The notes: generated by a model not told the origin, from the letters alone. A stretch of 64,000 nucleotides of DNA from Stenotrophomonas nitritireducens (GCF_001431425.1 NZ_LDJG01000017.1:62001-126000), one strand, 5' to 3'; numbered from the stretch's first letter, positions 1 through 9,482 are shown. Made by a program: numbers and translations.

Positions 1-748
1 ATGCCGCACCCGTTCCCAGGCCGATCAGTGTCCACATGTTCGGGCTGCGGTTGACCACGGACAGCCAGCCGCGGGAGAAGAAGGGCCAGCCGGCCCACAG
101 CACGATCGGCAACGACAGCACCAACTCGACCCAGCTCTGTGTAGCCATGTCCATCAGGTGCAGCCGCTCGCCCAGCATCGCCAGCGCCAAGACCACGAGC
201 GTCAGCGGCAAGGTCCACCAGAAGCGACGCGAGAAGTCACGCAACTCCGGGTTGTCGTCATCGAGGTCGGGCAGCAGAGGCTCCAGCGTCATCCCGCACT
301 TGGGGCAGGTTCCCGGATGATCCTGGCGGATCTCCGGGTGCATCGGGCAGGTGTAGATGGTTCCGGGCGCGGTTGGCGATGCCGCCGGGGCCGGTGAAAC
401 TGCGGTGCTGGCATGGTGATGCGGTGCATGGCCGCTGCCTGTGCCTATGCCCGCGTCACCGCTGGCATATCGCGCCGGATCGGCGTCGAATTTGGCCTTG
501 CATCCGGTGCTGCAAAACAAGTACGTGTTCCCCAAGTGCGTGGAACGGTGCTCCGACGCCGCCGTGACCGCCATGCCACACACCGGATCTCGCGTCGCGG
601 CATCGGGCTGCGTGTGGCTTGAGGACCCGCCCGCGTCGTCACTTCCAGCATGGCTGGCGTGATGGTGGTGCGTATGCGGGCCGGACGTTGTGGCACCCGC
701 CGCCATGCCTGCGTGCTCATGTCCTGAAGACTTGCTGGGTGAATTCAT
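1..748 (-). CDS. Copper-type P1B ATPase, N-terminal part (runs off the left edge)
   Basis: The reading frame begins at 748 and stays open to base 1, so only about 249 N-terminal residues are present. The protein would pump copper out of the cytoplasm. It starts with a His-rich tract, then a YHS-type metal-binding domain (DPVCGMAV plus a Cys pair a little further on), a second His-rich stretch, and a heavy-metal-binding segment of the form YTCPMHPEI...CPKCGM. The first hydrophobic helices follow (around LTLVVLALAML and LVLSLPIVLWAGWPFF). The catalytic CPx, DKTG and GDGxND motifs lie outside the window. A GGAGGG ribosome-binding site precedes the ATG. It is the last visible gene of the leftward copper cluster that starts at copA. 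Confidence 0.9.
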   Translation of the reverse strand, partial: MNSPSKSSGHEHAGMAAGATTSGPHTHHHHASHAGSDDAGGSSSHTQPDAATRDPVCGMAVTAASEHRSTHLGNTYLFCSTGCKAKFDADPARYASGDAGIGTGSGHAPHHHASTAVSPAPAASPTAPGTIYTCPMHPEIRQDHPGTCPKCGMTLEPLLPDLDDDNPELRDFSRRFWWTLPLTLVVLALAMLGERLHLMDMATQSWVELVLSLPIVLWAGWPFFSRGWLSVVNRSPNMWTLIGLGTGAA

Positions 749-861
749 AGTGACAAGTGCCCTCCGCCGTTAACCTTTGGTGTCTGGTGATCGCAGCAGG
801 CCGCAGGCGCGCAAGGAGACAAGCGCGGCGTCGCGTGCTCGCACGGTGCGAGTGCCTCGAC

Positions 862-1134
862 TCATTGCTTCTGCTCCTTGGAGGCTGCGGCACCTTCCTT
901 ACCCTGACGCGCGGCATGATCGTGTCCGCCGTGGCCGTGACCACGGTGCATGAACAGGTGCATCAGCGGACAAGCCGCCAGCAGCAGGAAGGGGAGATAG
1001 CCGGCAACATGTGCCGTATGCTCCTTGAGCAGGAAATACGCGGCGACAGCGGCGATGATGAGGAACGCCACGCCGTAGCGCGATCGCCAGAACCGGGGGC
1101 GATCGCTGGGGGTCTGTGTGTGCTGATGCTGCAT
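862..1134 (-). CDS. DUF2933 small membrane protein, copper cluster
   Basis: A 90-residue protein with a hydrophobic core (LIIAAVAAYFLL, then LPFLLLAACPLMHLFMH) followed by a His/Gly-rich tail. The ACPLMHxFxH motif with flanking histidines is the hallmark of DUF2933 proteins, which recur in copper-resistance clusters; their function is not established. The Cys and His residues suggest metal binding at the membrane (inference). It sits between the DUF411 gene and the Cu-ATPase on the same strand. Two relatives occur in this window, at 11666-11992 and 39104-39343. Confidence 0.8.
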   Translation of the reverse strand: MQHQHTQTPSDRPRFWRSRYGVAFLIIAAVAAYFLLKEHTAHVAGYLPFLLLAACPLMHLFMHRGHGHGGHDHAARQGKEGAAASKEQKQ

Positions 1135-1167
1135 GGCATATCTCCACGGAGAAGGGTTGATGGATGG

Positions 1168-1653
1168 TCAGCGATGCGACTGATAGACCGTGCTGCTACC
1201 GTTTTTCCCAATCAGCAGCACGTCGTAGGCGTCCTTGCGTCCACCATAGGCCGGACCATCCATGCCGGGCGAACCGACCGGCATGCCGGGCGCCGCGAGG
1301 CCGATGGCCTGCGGGGCTTCGCGCAGCAAGCGTTGAATGTCCGAGGCAGGCACATGACCCTCGATGGCATAGCCGCCGATCTGCGCCGTGTGGCAAGAAC
1401 CGTACTTCTGCGGGATGCCCAGCCGCGTGCGCGCTGCGGTGTTCCCGGTGTCGAGAACCTGCACATCGAAGCCTGCGCCTTGCAGGTGTGAGACCCAGTC
1501 CTTGCAGCATCCGCAGCTCGGGTCCTTCCAGACCTTGGCAATCGGTCGGCTCTGCGCCAGGCTCGGTCCTGCGAGTGCCATCACCAACAAGCCAGCGATC
1601 AATGCCTGGCGTCTCGGCACTTTGCCCTGGCTTCTGTCGTAGTGCATGTTCAT
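1168..1653 (-). CDS. DUF411 periplasmic metal-binding protein
   Basis: A 161-residue secreted protein: a basic N-terminus and hydrophobic segment (ALIAGLLVMALAGPSLAQ) form a probable signal peptide. The mature part opens with VWKDPSCGCCKDW, the CxCC metal-binding motif of the DUF411 family, and continues with GSCHTAQIGGYAIEGHVPA, a second conserved DUF411 block. Family members are linked to copper and other metal resistance; the exact role is unknown. The start is supported by a GAGAGG ribosome-binding site. The gene lies 37 bp after copB and before DUF2933 in the same leftward cluster. Confidence 0.88.
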   Translation of the reverse strand: MNMHYDRSQGKVPRRQALIAGLLVMALAGPSLAQSRPIAKVWKDPSCGCCKDWVSHLQGAGFDVQVLDTGNTAARTRLGIPQKYGSCHTAQIGGYAIEGHVPASDIQRLLREAPQAIGLAAPGMPVGSPGMDGPAYGGRKDAYDVLLIGKNGSSTVYQSHR

Positions 1654-1690
1654 GGATCGCCTCTCATCAGATGATCAAACCCGCTAGGTT

Positions 1691-2671
1691 CTAGAACCAG
1701 AATCGCACGCCAGCCACCCAGCGCGTCTGCTGCGCACGGCCGCCTTCGGCACGCACATAGTCCGCGGTGCGTCCGAAGCTGCCCGCCCGTTCCACGCCGA
1801 TATAGGGGGCGAACTGGCGACTGAATTCATAGCGCAGGCGCAAGCCAGCAGACGCTTCGGCCAGGCCCTTGCCGATACCGCGTTCCGGGTCGTCCTTGCC
1901 ATAAAACTGCAACTCGGCGCGAGGCTCCAGAATCAGTCGCTGGGTCAGCAGCAGCTCGTAGCTGCCTTCGACACGCAGCGCCGTACGTCCACCACTTCCC
2001 ACGTAGCCCGTCGCCTCCAGCTCGAACCAGTAGGGGGCGAGGCCCTGGATGCCGAAAGCCAACCATTGACGGCTCGGGCCTTCCCCGTTATCCACCCGAA
2101 CGCCGAGCTGGGTGTCCCAGTACGGTGCGACGGCGTGCCCCCAGAGAAGCTCGGTACGCGATTCTTCGAGCTTTCCTTTGGCGATATCGCCTTCGGCCTT
2201 CACGACGGCCTTGTTGTAGGTCGTCCCATACCACGCCTGGAGGTCGTAGGCCGTGGAGTCGTCTCCTTTGCGCGTGAAGCGGCGTTCCAGAGTTTCGCCG
2301 CGCAACGAAAAGAACCTGTGTTCGTCGGCCAGCATCAGCCGCGGCACACCGGGTACGGCGTAGTCGCCCGATCCCAATGTCAGGCCATTGGAGTAGCCAT
2401 GCGGATCGCGGGCGTCAGGAGGCGCCGACCCGCCCTGCATCTGCATGTTGCCGTGATCCATGGCCGGGGCCGCGGTCGAGCCGCTCGCCGACGTCGCGTG
2501 ACCCGCGTGCGGGTCGGCGGCAGGAGCCACGGTCTGAGTGGATGGCGCGGCCGTTTGAGCGTCGGCCTGGCCGTGCGCTGCATGGTCGTTCTGTGCTTGT
2601 GCCTGGGCGGCGACGCTTACCAGGGCCAGAAGCGTCGTGGCCAGTGCGCGAGTGGGGAGTGCTTTGGACAT
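1691..2671 (-). CDS. copB: Copper resistance outer-membrane protein CopB
   Basis: A 326-residue precursor with a signal peptide (ATTLLALVSVAAQAQAQ), then a His/Met-rich region (DHAAHGQAD, DPHAGHATS, MDHGNMQMQGG) that would bind copper. The C-terminal two thirds resemble an outer-membrane beta-barrel: alternating aromatic and hydrophobic residues ending in RWVAGVRFWF, with a C-terminal Phe as usual for outer-membrane proteins. CopB proteins sequester or channel copper at the outer membrane. I start at 2671, not at the in-frame ATG 60 bp upstream, because an AAGGAAG ribosome-binding site and the signal peptide fit it. It follows copA by 25 bp. Confidence 0.9.
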   Translation of the reverse strand: MSKALPTRALATTLLALVSVAAQAQAQNDHAAHGQADAQTAAPSTQTVAPAADPHAGHATSASGSTAAPAMDHGNMQMQGGSAPPDARDPHGYSNGLTLGSGDYAVPGVPRLMLADEHRFFSLRGETLERRFTRKGDDSTAYDLQAWYGTTYNKAVVKAEGDIAKGKLEESRTELLWGHAVAPYWDTQLGVRVDNGEGPSRQWLAFGIQGLAPYWFELEATGYVGSGGRTALRVEGSYELLLTQRLILEPRAELQFYGKDDPERGIGKGLAEASAGLRLRYEFSRQFAPYIGVERAGSFGRTADYVRAEGGRAQQTRWVAGVRFWF

Positions 2672-2696
2672 TCTTGGTCTTCCTTGTGCGCTGGGT

Positions 2697-4607
2697 TCAA
2701 GACACCACGACTTCGCGGAACATGCCGGCATCCATGTGGAACATCAGGTGGCAGTGCCACGCCCAGCGGCCGAGCGCGTCGGCTGTCACCAGGAAGCTGA
2801 TGCGTTGTGCCGGCTGCACCGGCAGGGTGTGGCGGCGCGCAAGGAAGCGACCGTCGGGGCTTTCCAGCTCGCTCCACATGCCGTGCAGGTGCATGGGATG
2901 GGTCATCATGGTGTCGTTGTGCAGAATGACCCGCAGCCGCTCGCCGTGTTTGAAGTGCACCGGCGTGGACTTTCCGAACTCCAGCCCGTCCAGGGACCAT
3001 GCGTAGCGTTCCATGTTGCCCGTGAGGTGCAGTTCGACCTCCCGGCCGGGGCCTCTCTTGTCCAGCGGCCCCGACGGGGTATGCAGATCCGCGAGGGTCA
3101 ACACGCGCCGACCGTTGTTGCGCAGTCCGATGCCGGGGTCATCGAGGTTGGTGCGCGCCATGTCAACGCGCATGTCCGTGCTGGCACCATACTCGGTGCG
3201 AGCGTGGCGAGCAGTAGTGCTGGGCACGGCCAGTCCCCCCGCCGCCGCGGCGTGTTGGCTGTGATCCATCGCCATGCCACCGTGGTTCATGGCGCCGTGA
3301 TTCATGCCTGCCATCGCCCCATGATCCATCCCGGACATCGAACCCGAGCCCATCCCGGTCATCCCGGTCATGCCCGTCATGCCCGTCATGCCCGTCATCC
3401 CGGTCATCTCCATGGCCTGGCCGGACCCGCCATGGTCCATGCCCCCCATCATGCCGCCCATCATGTCGTTCATGGTCAGCCATTCGACCGGATCGAGGGC
3501 AGGCACGGGAGCTTGAAGACCTTCACGCACGGCCAGCGTGGCACGCGCGTAGCCTGTCCGGTCCATCGCCTGGGCGAAGATCGTGTAAGCGTCATCCCGT
3601 GGCTGGACGATCACGTCGACGGTTTCGCCAGGACCGAATCGGAACTCATCGACGGTCACCGGCTCCACGTCAACACCATCGACGTGCACCACCGTGAGTT
3701 TCAGTCCTGGAATGCGTACGTCGTAGAAGGTGTTGCCCGCACCGTTGACCATGCGCAGCCGCACGCGCTCACCCGGTCGGAACAGCGCCGTCCAATTGCC
3801 GGCGGGGGTGACGCCGTTGGCCAGATAGGTCAGCGTGGTGGCAGACAGATCTGCGAGATCCGTCGGATTCATCCGCATCTCGTTCCACATCTTGCGCTTG
3901 TCGATCGCAGCGGCCGTGCCTTCGCGCGAGGCGTCCCGGAAGAAGTCGAAGACGGTAGGTTGGTTGTAGTTGTAATAGTCGCTTTGGGACTTGAGCTTGG
4001 TGAACACCCGCATCGGGTCTTCGTCGGTCCAATCCGAGAACAGCAGCACGTGGTCACGGTCGGCGTGGATGGTCTCGGCGCCAGCGGGGTCGATGATGAT
4101 CGCCCCGTACATGCCCGTGAGTTCCTGGAAGCCGGAGTGCGAGTGGTACCAGTAGGAGCCGCTCTGCTGAACCTTGAAGCGGTACGTGAAGGTCTCGCCG
4201 GGAGCGATGCCATTGAAGCTGATGCCCGGCACGCCATCCATCTGATACGGCAGGATGATCCCGTGCCAGTGAATGGATGTGGCTTCACGCAGCTTGTTGG
4301 TTACACGGATTGTGACGGTGTCACCCTCGCGCCAACGCAATGTCGGTGCCGGCAGCGAGCCGTTGATGGTCGTAGCCACGCCTGGCTTGCCCGTGAAGTT
4401 CACGGGCGATTCGGCGATCACCAAGTCGAACTCGGTGCCCTTCAGCACAGGGGCGGCACCGCGCGTCGCGGAGCCTTGCTGGGCAAATGCCTTGAACGCC
4501 GGCGTGGACAGCCCAGCGAGAACGCCGCCGGCGGCTAACCCTTGGACGAAACGCCGACGAGAAAGGCCCTGTGTGGGCACGATAAAAAAGGGTGAACGAG
4601 GCGGCAT
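2697..4607 (-). CDS. copA: Periplasmic multicopper oxidase CopA
   Basis: A 636-residue cuproxidase-type protein, within the usual CopA length. It has a twin-arginine signal (SRRRFVQG) for folded export. Copper ligands of a multicopper oxidase are visible: HWHG, HSHSG, HPMHLHG and the type 1/type 3 block HCHLMFHMDAGM near the C-terminus. A Met/His/Gly-rich insert of roughly 70 residues (residues about 380-450) includes six MTG repeats and many MDHG/MNHG units, likely a copper reservoir. CopA oxidises Cu(I) to Cu(II) and binds copper in the periplasm. A GGAGGA site precedes the start, and copRS is transcribed divergently. Confidence 0.95.
   Translation of the reverse strand: MPPRSPFFIVPTQGLSRRRFVQGLAAGGVLAGLSTPAFKAFAQQGSATRGAAPVLKGTEFDLVIAESPVNFTGKPGVATTINGSLPAPTLRWREGDTVTIRVTNKLREATSIHWHGIILPYQMDGVPGISFNGIAPGETFTYRFKVQQSGSYWYHSHSGFQELTGMYGAIIIDPAGAETIHADRDHVLLFSDWTDEDPMRVFTKLKSQSDYYNYNQPTVFDFFRDASREGTAAAIDKRKMWNEMRMNPTDLADLSATTLTYLANGVTPAGNWTALFRPGERVRLRMVNGAGNTFYDVRIPGLKLTVVHVDGVDVEPVTVDEFRFGPGETVDVIVQPRDDAYTIFAQAMDRTGYARATLAVREGLQAPVPALDPVEWLTMNDMMGGMMGGMDHGGSGQAMEMTGMTGMTGMTGMTGMTGMGSGSMSGMDHGAMAGMNHGAMNHGGMAMDHSQHAAAAGGLAVPSTTARHARTEYGASTDMRVDMARTNLDDPGIGLRNNGRRVLTLADLHTPSGPLDKRGPGREVELHLTGNMERYAWSLDGLEFGKSTPVHFKHGERLRVILHNDTMMTHPMHLHGMWSELESPDGRFLARRHTLPVQPAQRISFLVTADALGRWAWHCHLMFHMDAGMFREVVVS
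3351..3404 (-). repeat. Six tandem 9-bp units coding MTG in copA
   Basis: Six consecutive 9-bp units (on the plus strand, catcccggt or catgcccgt) encode a Met-Thr-Gly run in the Met-rich insert of CopA. The units differ only in two positions, so the array probably grew by slippage. It adds Met thioethers that could bind Cu(I). Copy number may vary between strains. Confidence 0.9.
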
Positions 4608-4730
4608 GGCCTGAAATCCTCCATAGATGACTCGGAAGTCGTTCTAAACGCCACCCCATCCTGAGCGGCACAGTTCGACGCAATGCAGGTCATGCTATGG
4701 GTTGGGCACTTTCCATCGAATGACCCCTGA

Positions 4731-4746
4731 ATTACATTCATGTAAT
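4731..4746. promoter_or_regulatory. CopR-like palindrome between copA and copR
   Basis: ATTACATTCATGTAAT is a perfect inverted repeat (ATTACA-N4-TGTAAT) in the 254-bp divergent region between copA and copR. CopR/CusR-type regulators of copper two-component systems bind similar sites, so this is the likely cop box serving both directions (inference). Two tandem 11-bp units of the form TGTnATGTTCG follow at 4741-4762. Confidence 0.65.
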
Positions 4747-4861
4747 GTTCGTGTCATGTTCGTGGAAGCTGGCAACCAGTAAATTGCTGATTGAAAGTGG
4801 ATGAATGCGTACATCGTGAGCGGCTATTTTTCCGCGCCGTAGCGATTTCATGGGACATGCG

Positions 4862-5554
4862 ATGAAACTGCTGGTCGTTGAAGACGAGAACAAGACGGCG
4901 GATTACGTCCGCCAAGGTCTCATGGAGGCGGGATTCGTCGTGGATCTGGCGCGCAACGGATTGGACGGACACCACCTGGCCATGGGCGAGACATACGATC
5001 TGGTGGTCTTGGATGTCATGCTGCCGGATGTCGATGGCTGGCGCATCGTGCGTGCCCTTCGAGATGCCGGTAAACAGGTCCCTGTGCTCTTTCTGACGGC
5101 GCGTGGCGGTGTAGACGACCGTGTCAAGGGATTGGAACTGGGAGCGGACGACTACCTCGTCAAGCCATTCGCGTTCTCTGAGTTGCTGGCGCGGGTGCGG
5201 ACGCTGCTGCGACGCGGAAGCGCTCCGAGCCAGCCTGATCGCATCCAGGTTGCCGATTTGGTGCTGGACTTGGCGCGCCGGCGCGCAACGCGCGCTGGCC
5301 AACGCATCAATCTCACCAGCAAGGAGTTCGCGTTGCTTGAGCTCCTGGCCCGTCGCCAGGGGGAGGTCCTTCCACGGTCTCTGATCGCGTCGCAGGTATG
5401 GGACATGAATTTCGACAGCGACAGCAACGTCATCGATGTAGCCATCCGCCGTCTACGCGCGAAGATAGACGATGCGTTCAATCCGAAGCTCATCCACACC
5501 GTGCGTGGAATGGGATACACGCTCGATGCGCCCGATGATGCCCCTGCGCCATAA
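4862..5554 (+). CDS. copR: Copper response regulator CopR
   Basis: A 230-residue OmpR-family response regulator. The receiver domain has the acidic pocket (VVEDE), phospho-acceptor Asp in [13 protein letters not shown], and the conserved K in DDYLVKPF. A winged-helix DNA-binding domain follows ([19 protein letters not shown] and a C-terminal [14 protein letters not shown]...HTVRGMGY). It should activate copA and copB when phosphorylated by CopS. I start at ATGAAACTGCTG (4862); an in-frame ATG lies four codons upstream. It overlaps copS by 29 bases. Confidence 0.93.
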   Translation: MKLLVVEDENKTADYVRQGLMEAGFVVDLARNGLDGHHLAMGETYDLVVLDVMLPDVDGWRIVRALRDAGKQVPVLFLTARGGVDDRVKGLELGADDYLVKPFAFSELLARVRTLLRRGSAPSQPDRIQVADLVLDLARRRATRAGQRINLTSKEFALLELLARRQGEVLPRSLIASQVWDMNFDSDSNVIDVAIRRLRAKIDDAFNPKLIHTVRGMGYTLDAPDDAPAP

Positions 5555-6962
5555 GCCGCGGCAAAGCCGTCCAGCGTCGCTTGCATTGAGGGTCACGGCC
5601 CTCGTTGGTATCGCCACGACCTTGGTGTTTCTTGTGTTCAATTGGGTCATTCTCCGGTCGTTGGAGCACCACTTTGCTCAACAGGATGCCCACGAACTGG
5701 AGGCAGTGACAACCGCTTTGGCTCAGCCCTTGCACCAGCTTGCAAGTGACATCGCAAGCGACGAACTGAAGCAACACTTGGCCAACGCAGTCGCAGGACA
5801 TCATGGGATGACGTACGGCGTCTACGATGGGGCTGGCAATAGCATCTATGCCACGCCCGGTCCTGACCTGTCTAAACTTGCCAGTAGCAAAAAGTTGGTC
5901 AACCGCATCACCGCTGACGATTTGATCGTGTGGCAGGAGGATCAGAGGTCATATCGAGGTGTGGTGCTGCAACTGCCTGCTGACGATTCAGCGGCGCCCG
6001 GCTACCGCATCGTCGCTGCCATGGACATCGGCTTTCATCTCGACTTCCTGGCGGAGTTCAAGCGCATGCTCTGGTGGGCAACCGGCTTGGTCATGTGTCT
6101 GGCGCTCGGTGTGGCTTGGCTGGCGGTGCAGTGGGGCCACCTGCCGATTCGCAAGGTCAATGAAGAGATTCGGGCGATTCGCTCTTCAAAGCTGGATGTG
6201 AGGCTGGATCCTCGGGATGTGCCGATCGAACTGGCGGAACTGGTATTCGCCTTCAACGATATGTTGGCGAGAATCGAGGAAGGCTTCACCCGGCTATCAC
6301 ACTTTTCCGCAGACATCGCGCACGAGTTGCGCACGCCCGTCACCAACCTGGTCACGCAGACTCACGTGGCGCTTGGCCAGCCGCGCAGCAACGAGGAATA
6401 CAGAGAAATCCTCTATTCAAATTTGGAAGAGTTTGATCGGATGGGACGCATGATTGGTGACATGCTGTTTCTTGCCCAAACGGAAAATGATCCCCGCAAC
6501 TTGCGTCTGTCTACCATTGATCTGTCCGAATTGGTGCGGAGTCTGTTCGACTATTTCGAGGCGCTGGCAGAAGATAGCGGCATTACGCTTGGTGTTAAAG
6601 GGGCGATCGGCAGCATAGCGGCGGATCGGGAAATGCTCACCCGGGCGCTGAACAATCTTCTCTCGAATGCAATTCGACACACGCCTCGCGGCAAGAGCAT
6701 CACGGTCTTGCTTTCGCAGGACGAGCAGTGGACAACGATCAGTGTGGTCAATCCCGGTGAGAGAATTCCTGAGCGCGATCTACCAAAGCTCTTCAACCGC
6801 TTCTACCGAGTTGATCCGGCACGGCAACGAAATACGGCGGGCGCCGGTCTTGGCCTTGCCATCGTGAAATCGATTGCGGAGGCACATGGTGGCTCCGTTG
6901 CCGTGACCTCCAGTGAGCTTGTCACCAGGTTTGACTTGGTATTGCCCCATCTGCGGCAGTAG
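5526..6962 (+). CDS. copS: Copper sensor histidine kinase CopS
   Basis: A 478-residue heavy-metal sensor kinase. An N-terminal transmembrane helix ([19 protein letters not shown]) is followed by a periplasmic sensor domain of about 130 residues, a second helix ([19 protein letters not shown]), a HAMP linker, the phospho-acceptor H-box ([16 protein letters not shown]) and an ATPase domain with N box ([12 protein letters not shown]) and G box ([18 protein letters not shown]). It would sense periplasmic copper and phosphorylate CopR. The start overlaps the end of copR, which points to translational coupling; ATGs at 5535 and 5538 are alternatives. Confidence 0.92.
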   Translation: MRPMMPLRHKPRQSRPASLALRVTALVGIATTLVFLVFNWVILRSLEHHFAQQDAHELEAVTTALAQPLHQLASDIASDELKQHLANAVAGHHGMTYGVYDGAGNSIYATPGPDLSKLASSKKLVNRITADDLIVWQEDQRSYRGVVLQLPADDSAAPGYRIVAAMDIGFHLDFLAEFKRMLWWATGLVMCLALGVAWLAVQWGHLPIRKVNEEIRAIRSSKLDVRLDPRDVPIELAELVFAFNDMLARIEEGFTRLSHFSADIAHELRTPVTNLVTQTHVALGQPRSNEEYREILYSNLEEFDRMGRMIGDMLFLAQTENDPRNLRLSTIDLSELVRSLFDYFEALAEDSGITLGVKGAIGSIAADREMLTRALNNLLSNAIRHTPRGKSITVLLSQDEQWTTISVVNPGERIPERDLPKLFNRFYRVDPARQRNTAGAGLGLAIVKSIAEAHGGSVAVTSSELVTRFDLVLPHLRQ

Positions 6963-7130
6963 TCCGAGGGCGCTGCGGTCCGTCCAGCCAACTGGCGTAT
7001 CTCTTTGCCTGATTCTGGGATCTACCCGGCCGGCCACGTTGCTACGCGAGCGGGACATTTTTTCTCCGTGACGTAAGCGTCCGGCAATCCCATCTTGAGA
7101 TAGACCCAGTGTCGAGGCATCGTGTGCACG

Positions 7131-7526
7131 ATGAACATCACGCACACTATGGCGAACGACACGATCGCCCAGCGCCCCAAGCGGCACTACTACTCCCCGG
7201 AACTTAAAGGCCAGATCGTGGCCGAATGCCAGGTCTCCGGCGCGTCAGTGGCCGGCGTAGCGCTTGCACACGGAATCAACGCCAACATCGTTCATCGCTG
7301 GATGCGCGAGCAAGCAGACTCCCTGTTGCCAGCGCCCCGGAATGAGTTCGTTGCGCTGAATCTGCCTCCACCAGTTGAACAGCTCCCAGCAACCGAGACC
7401 AGCTCGCCGCCCGTGTCGCGTGCGATTCGCGTTGATGTTCGGCGCAGCGCCAGCGTAGTCACCGTGAACTGGCCCCTGGAAGATGCAGCGTCATGTGCAG
7501 CGTGGCTGCGCGACTGGCTCCGATGA
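7131..7526 (+). CDS. IS66 accessory protein TnpA (HTH)
   Basis: About 131 residues. The N-terminal half has the IS66 OrfA helix-turn-helix signature (RHYYSPELKGQIVAECQ...GASVAGVALAHGINANIVHRWM), which likely binds the element ends or helps the transposase. The start is uncertain: ATGs at 7122 and 7149 are also in frame. The stop overlaps the start of the next gene by four bases, typical of IS66 orfA/orfB coupling. Confidence 0.85.
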   Translation: MNITHTMANDTIAQRPKRHYYSPELKGQIVAECQVSGASVAGVALAHGINANIVHRWMREQADSLLPAPRNEFVALNLPPPVEQLPATETSSPPVSRAIRVDVRRSASVVTVNWPLEDAASCAAWLRDWLR

Positions 7527-7855
7527 TCCGCATTGATGCGCTGTGGCTCTCCACCGAGCCGCTGGACATGCGAGCAGGCACCGAGACGGCGCTCGCCCGG
7601 GTAGTGGCTGTCTTTGGCGCAGCGCGCCCACACCACGCCTATCTGTTCGCCAATCGACGAGCCAACCGCATGAAGGTGCTGGTGCACGACGGCATCGGTG
7701 TCTGGCTGGCGGCCCGGCGCCTGAATAGCGGCAAGTTCGTCTGGCCGCGCGATGCCGCCACCACCGCCACACTCAGCCGAACGCAGTTCGATGCGCTCGT
7801 GCTGGGCCTGCCCTGGAAGAACGTCGGCGAGGCTGGAGTCATCACTGTACTTTGA
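7523..7855 (+). CDS. IS66 accessory protein TnpB (Orf2)
   Basis: A 110-residue protein starting MIRIDALWLSTEPLDMRAG, the conserved opening of IS66 Orf2 proteins, and carrying the family block AYLFANRRANRMKVLVHDGIG. Its molecular role is unclear, but intact IS66 elements need it. The ATG overlaps the tnpA-like stop (ATGA), and the tnpC transposase starts 52 bp downstream. Confidence 0.9.
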   Translation: MIRIDALWLSTEPLDMRAGTETALARVVAVFGAARPHHAYLFANRRANRMKVLVHDGIGVWLAARRLNSGKFVWPRDAATTATLSRTQFDALVLGLPWKNVGEAGVITVL

Positions 7856-7907
7856 GTGCTCCGGTCGTTGGCCAGGCAATCAGCGCTTGCACCGATGCGC
7901 GAATGTG

Positions 7908-9482
7908 ATGTTAGCCGCATCATCTTCTCCCGTGATCACCGCAGACCACCTTGACACCCTGGAGCCGCAGCAGATGCGAGCGGCCCTGCTGTCGTTGATG
8001 GGTGAGCTGGCCGAGCGAGACGGCGTGATCGCACGCCAGGGCCAAGAGGCGGTCTTCAAGCAGGCGCAGATCGACAAGCTCACGCACGAGAACGCACTGC
8101 TCAAGCGCATGAAGTTCGCCGCACAGTCGGAGCGCTTCAGCGCCGAGCAGAAGAGCCTGCTCGATGAATCGCTGGATGAGGACCTGCAGGCGGTGGCCGA
8201 TGAGATCGAGCAGGCCACGCCGCCAGTGGCAGGCCGCCAAGACAAGCAAGTCCCCAAACGCGCCCCCCTGCCGGCCAACCTGTCGCGGCGCGAGATCCGC
8301 CACGAGCCCGAGTCCACCACCTGCGCCTGCGGTTGCCAGATGAAGCGCATCGGCGAGGACGTGGCCGAGAAGCTGGACTACGCGCCCGGCGTGTTCACGG
8401 TGGAGCGCCACATCCGGGGCAAGTGGGCCTGTGCCCAGTGCGAGACGATTCACCAGGTGCCTGTCGATCCTCACATCATCGACAAAGGCATCCCTACCAC
8501 TGGGCTACTGGCGCAAGTGCTGGTGGCCAAGTACGCCGACCACCTGCCGCTGTACCGCCAGGAAGCGATCTTCGGCCGCGCCGGCCTAGCCATCCCCCGC
8601 TCCACGCTGGCGCAATGGGTGGGCTCGTGTGGCGTGCAGTTGCAGCCACTGGTTGACGCCATGAGGACAGAGCTGCTGCAGCGCCGCGTGCTGCATGCCG
8701 ACGAGACGCCGGTGTCCATGCTCAAGCCGGGCAACGGCAAGGCGCACCGGGCGTACCTATGGGCCTATGCCACGGGCGCCTTCGAGAACATCAAGGCGGT
8801 CGTCTACGACTTCTGCGAATCGCGCTCGGGCGAACACGCCCGGCGCTTCCTGGGCGACTGGAGAGGCAGCCTCACCTGTGACGACTTCAGCGGCTACAAG
8901 GCCTTGATCGCAAGTGGTGTGACCGAGGTCGGCTGCCTGGCGCACGCGCGGCGCAAGTTCTTCGATTTGCACGCGGCGAACCAAAGCCAGATCGCCGAGG
9001 TCGCGCTGCAGCAGTTCGCGCGGGTCTACGAGATCGAGCGTGAGGTCAAGGAGATTGCGACCGATCAGCGCCAAACCATCCGGCAACAACAAACGAAGCC
9101 GCTGCTTGATGCCTTGCACCAGTGGATGGTGCTGCAACGCCAGAAGGTGCCGGAAGGCTCGGCAAGCGCCAAAGCGCTGGACTACAGCTTGCGGCGCTGG
9201 GAGGCTTTGACCCGGTTCGTCGATGACGGACAGCTGCCCGTGGACAACAACTGGATCGAGAACCAGATTCGGCCGATTGCCATTGGCCGCAACAACTGGC
9301 TCTTTGCGGGCAGCCTACGAGCTGGTCAGAGGGCAGCAGCCGTCATGACGCTCATCCAGTCAGCACGACTCAATGGGCATGATCCCTATGCGTATCTCAA
9401 GGACGTTTTGGCTCGCTTGCCGACGCAACGGGTTAGCCTGGTTCACGAGTTGCTACCGCATCGTTGGTTCGCACCGAGCTGA
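7908..9482 (+). CDS. IS66 transposase TnpC
   Basis: A 524-residue DDE transposase, full length for IS66. It has an N-terminal coiled-coil region (RDGVIARQGQEAVFKQAQID...), a zinc-finger-like Cys cluster (TTCACGCQ and CAQCETIHQVP), the catalytic core (HADETPV, TCDDFSGYKAL, CLAHARRKFFDL) and the conserved C-terminal block VDNNWIENQIRPIAIGRNNW. I chose ATG 7908 because the 52 upstream in-frame codons overlap tnpB in another frame and look unlike coding sequence. The gene seems intact although the element's right end is missing. Confidence 0.93.
   Translation: MLAASSSPVITADHLDTLEPQQMRAALLSLMGELAERDGVIARQGQEAVFKQAQIDKLTHENALLKRMKFAAQSERFSAEQKSLLDESLDEDLQAVADEIEQATPPVAGRQDKQVPKRAPLPANLSRREIRHEPESTTCACGCQMKRIGEDVAEKLDYAPGVFTVERHIRGKWACAQCETIHQVPVDPHIIDKGIPTTGLLAQVLVAKYADHLPLYRQEAIFGRAGLAIPRSTLAQWVGSCGVQLQPLVDAMRTELLQRRVLHADETPVSMLKPGNGKAHRAYLWAYATGAFENIKAVVYDFCESRSGEHARRFLGDWRGSLTCDDFSGYKALIASGVTEVGCLAHARRKFFDLHAANQSQIAEVALQQFARVYEIEREVKEIATDQRQTIRQQQTKPLLDALHQWMVLQRQKVPEGSASAKALDYSLRRWEALTRFVDDGQLPVDNNWIENQIRPIAIGRNNWLFAGSLRAGQRAAAVMTLIQSARLNGHDPYAYLKDVLARLPTQRVSLVHELLPHRWFAPS

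Larger units (their letters stand above)
7073..9482 (+). mobile_element. IS66-family insertion sequence, right end not found
   Basis: The left end GTAAGCGTCCGGCAATCC at 7073 matches the GTAAGCG-type terminal repeat of IS66 elements. Three genes follow in the standard IS66 order (tnpA-like, tnpB-like, tnpC transposase) with start/stop overlap between the first two. Downstream of tnpC no reverse complement of the left end is present within about 120 bp; instead the merR gene stops only 22 bp after tnpC. The right end therefore appears deleted, so the element may be immobile unless complemented. The 9482 boundary is simply the tnpC stop. Confidence 0.85.

Noticed and set aside
1663..1676. CATCAGATGATCAA upstream of the DUF411 gene as a third FNR box
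   Set aside because: The left half matches TTGAT poorly, and no -10 is placed at the class II distance.
3351..3404. Short tandem units resembling a CRISPR array
   Set aside because: The 9-bp units are contiguous without spacers and encode MTG inside copA.
2637..4538. Plus-strand open frame (633 codons) across copA
   Set aside because: Antisense to a clear multicopper oxidase; the composition follows the mirror of copA codons.
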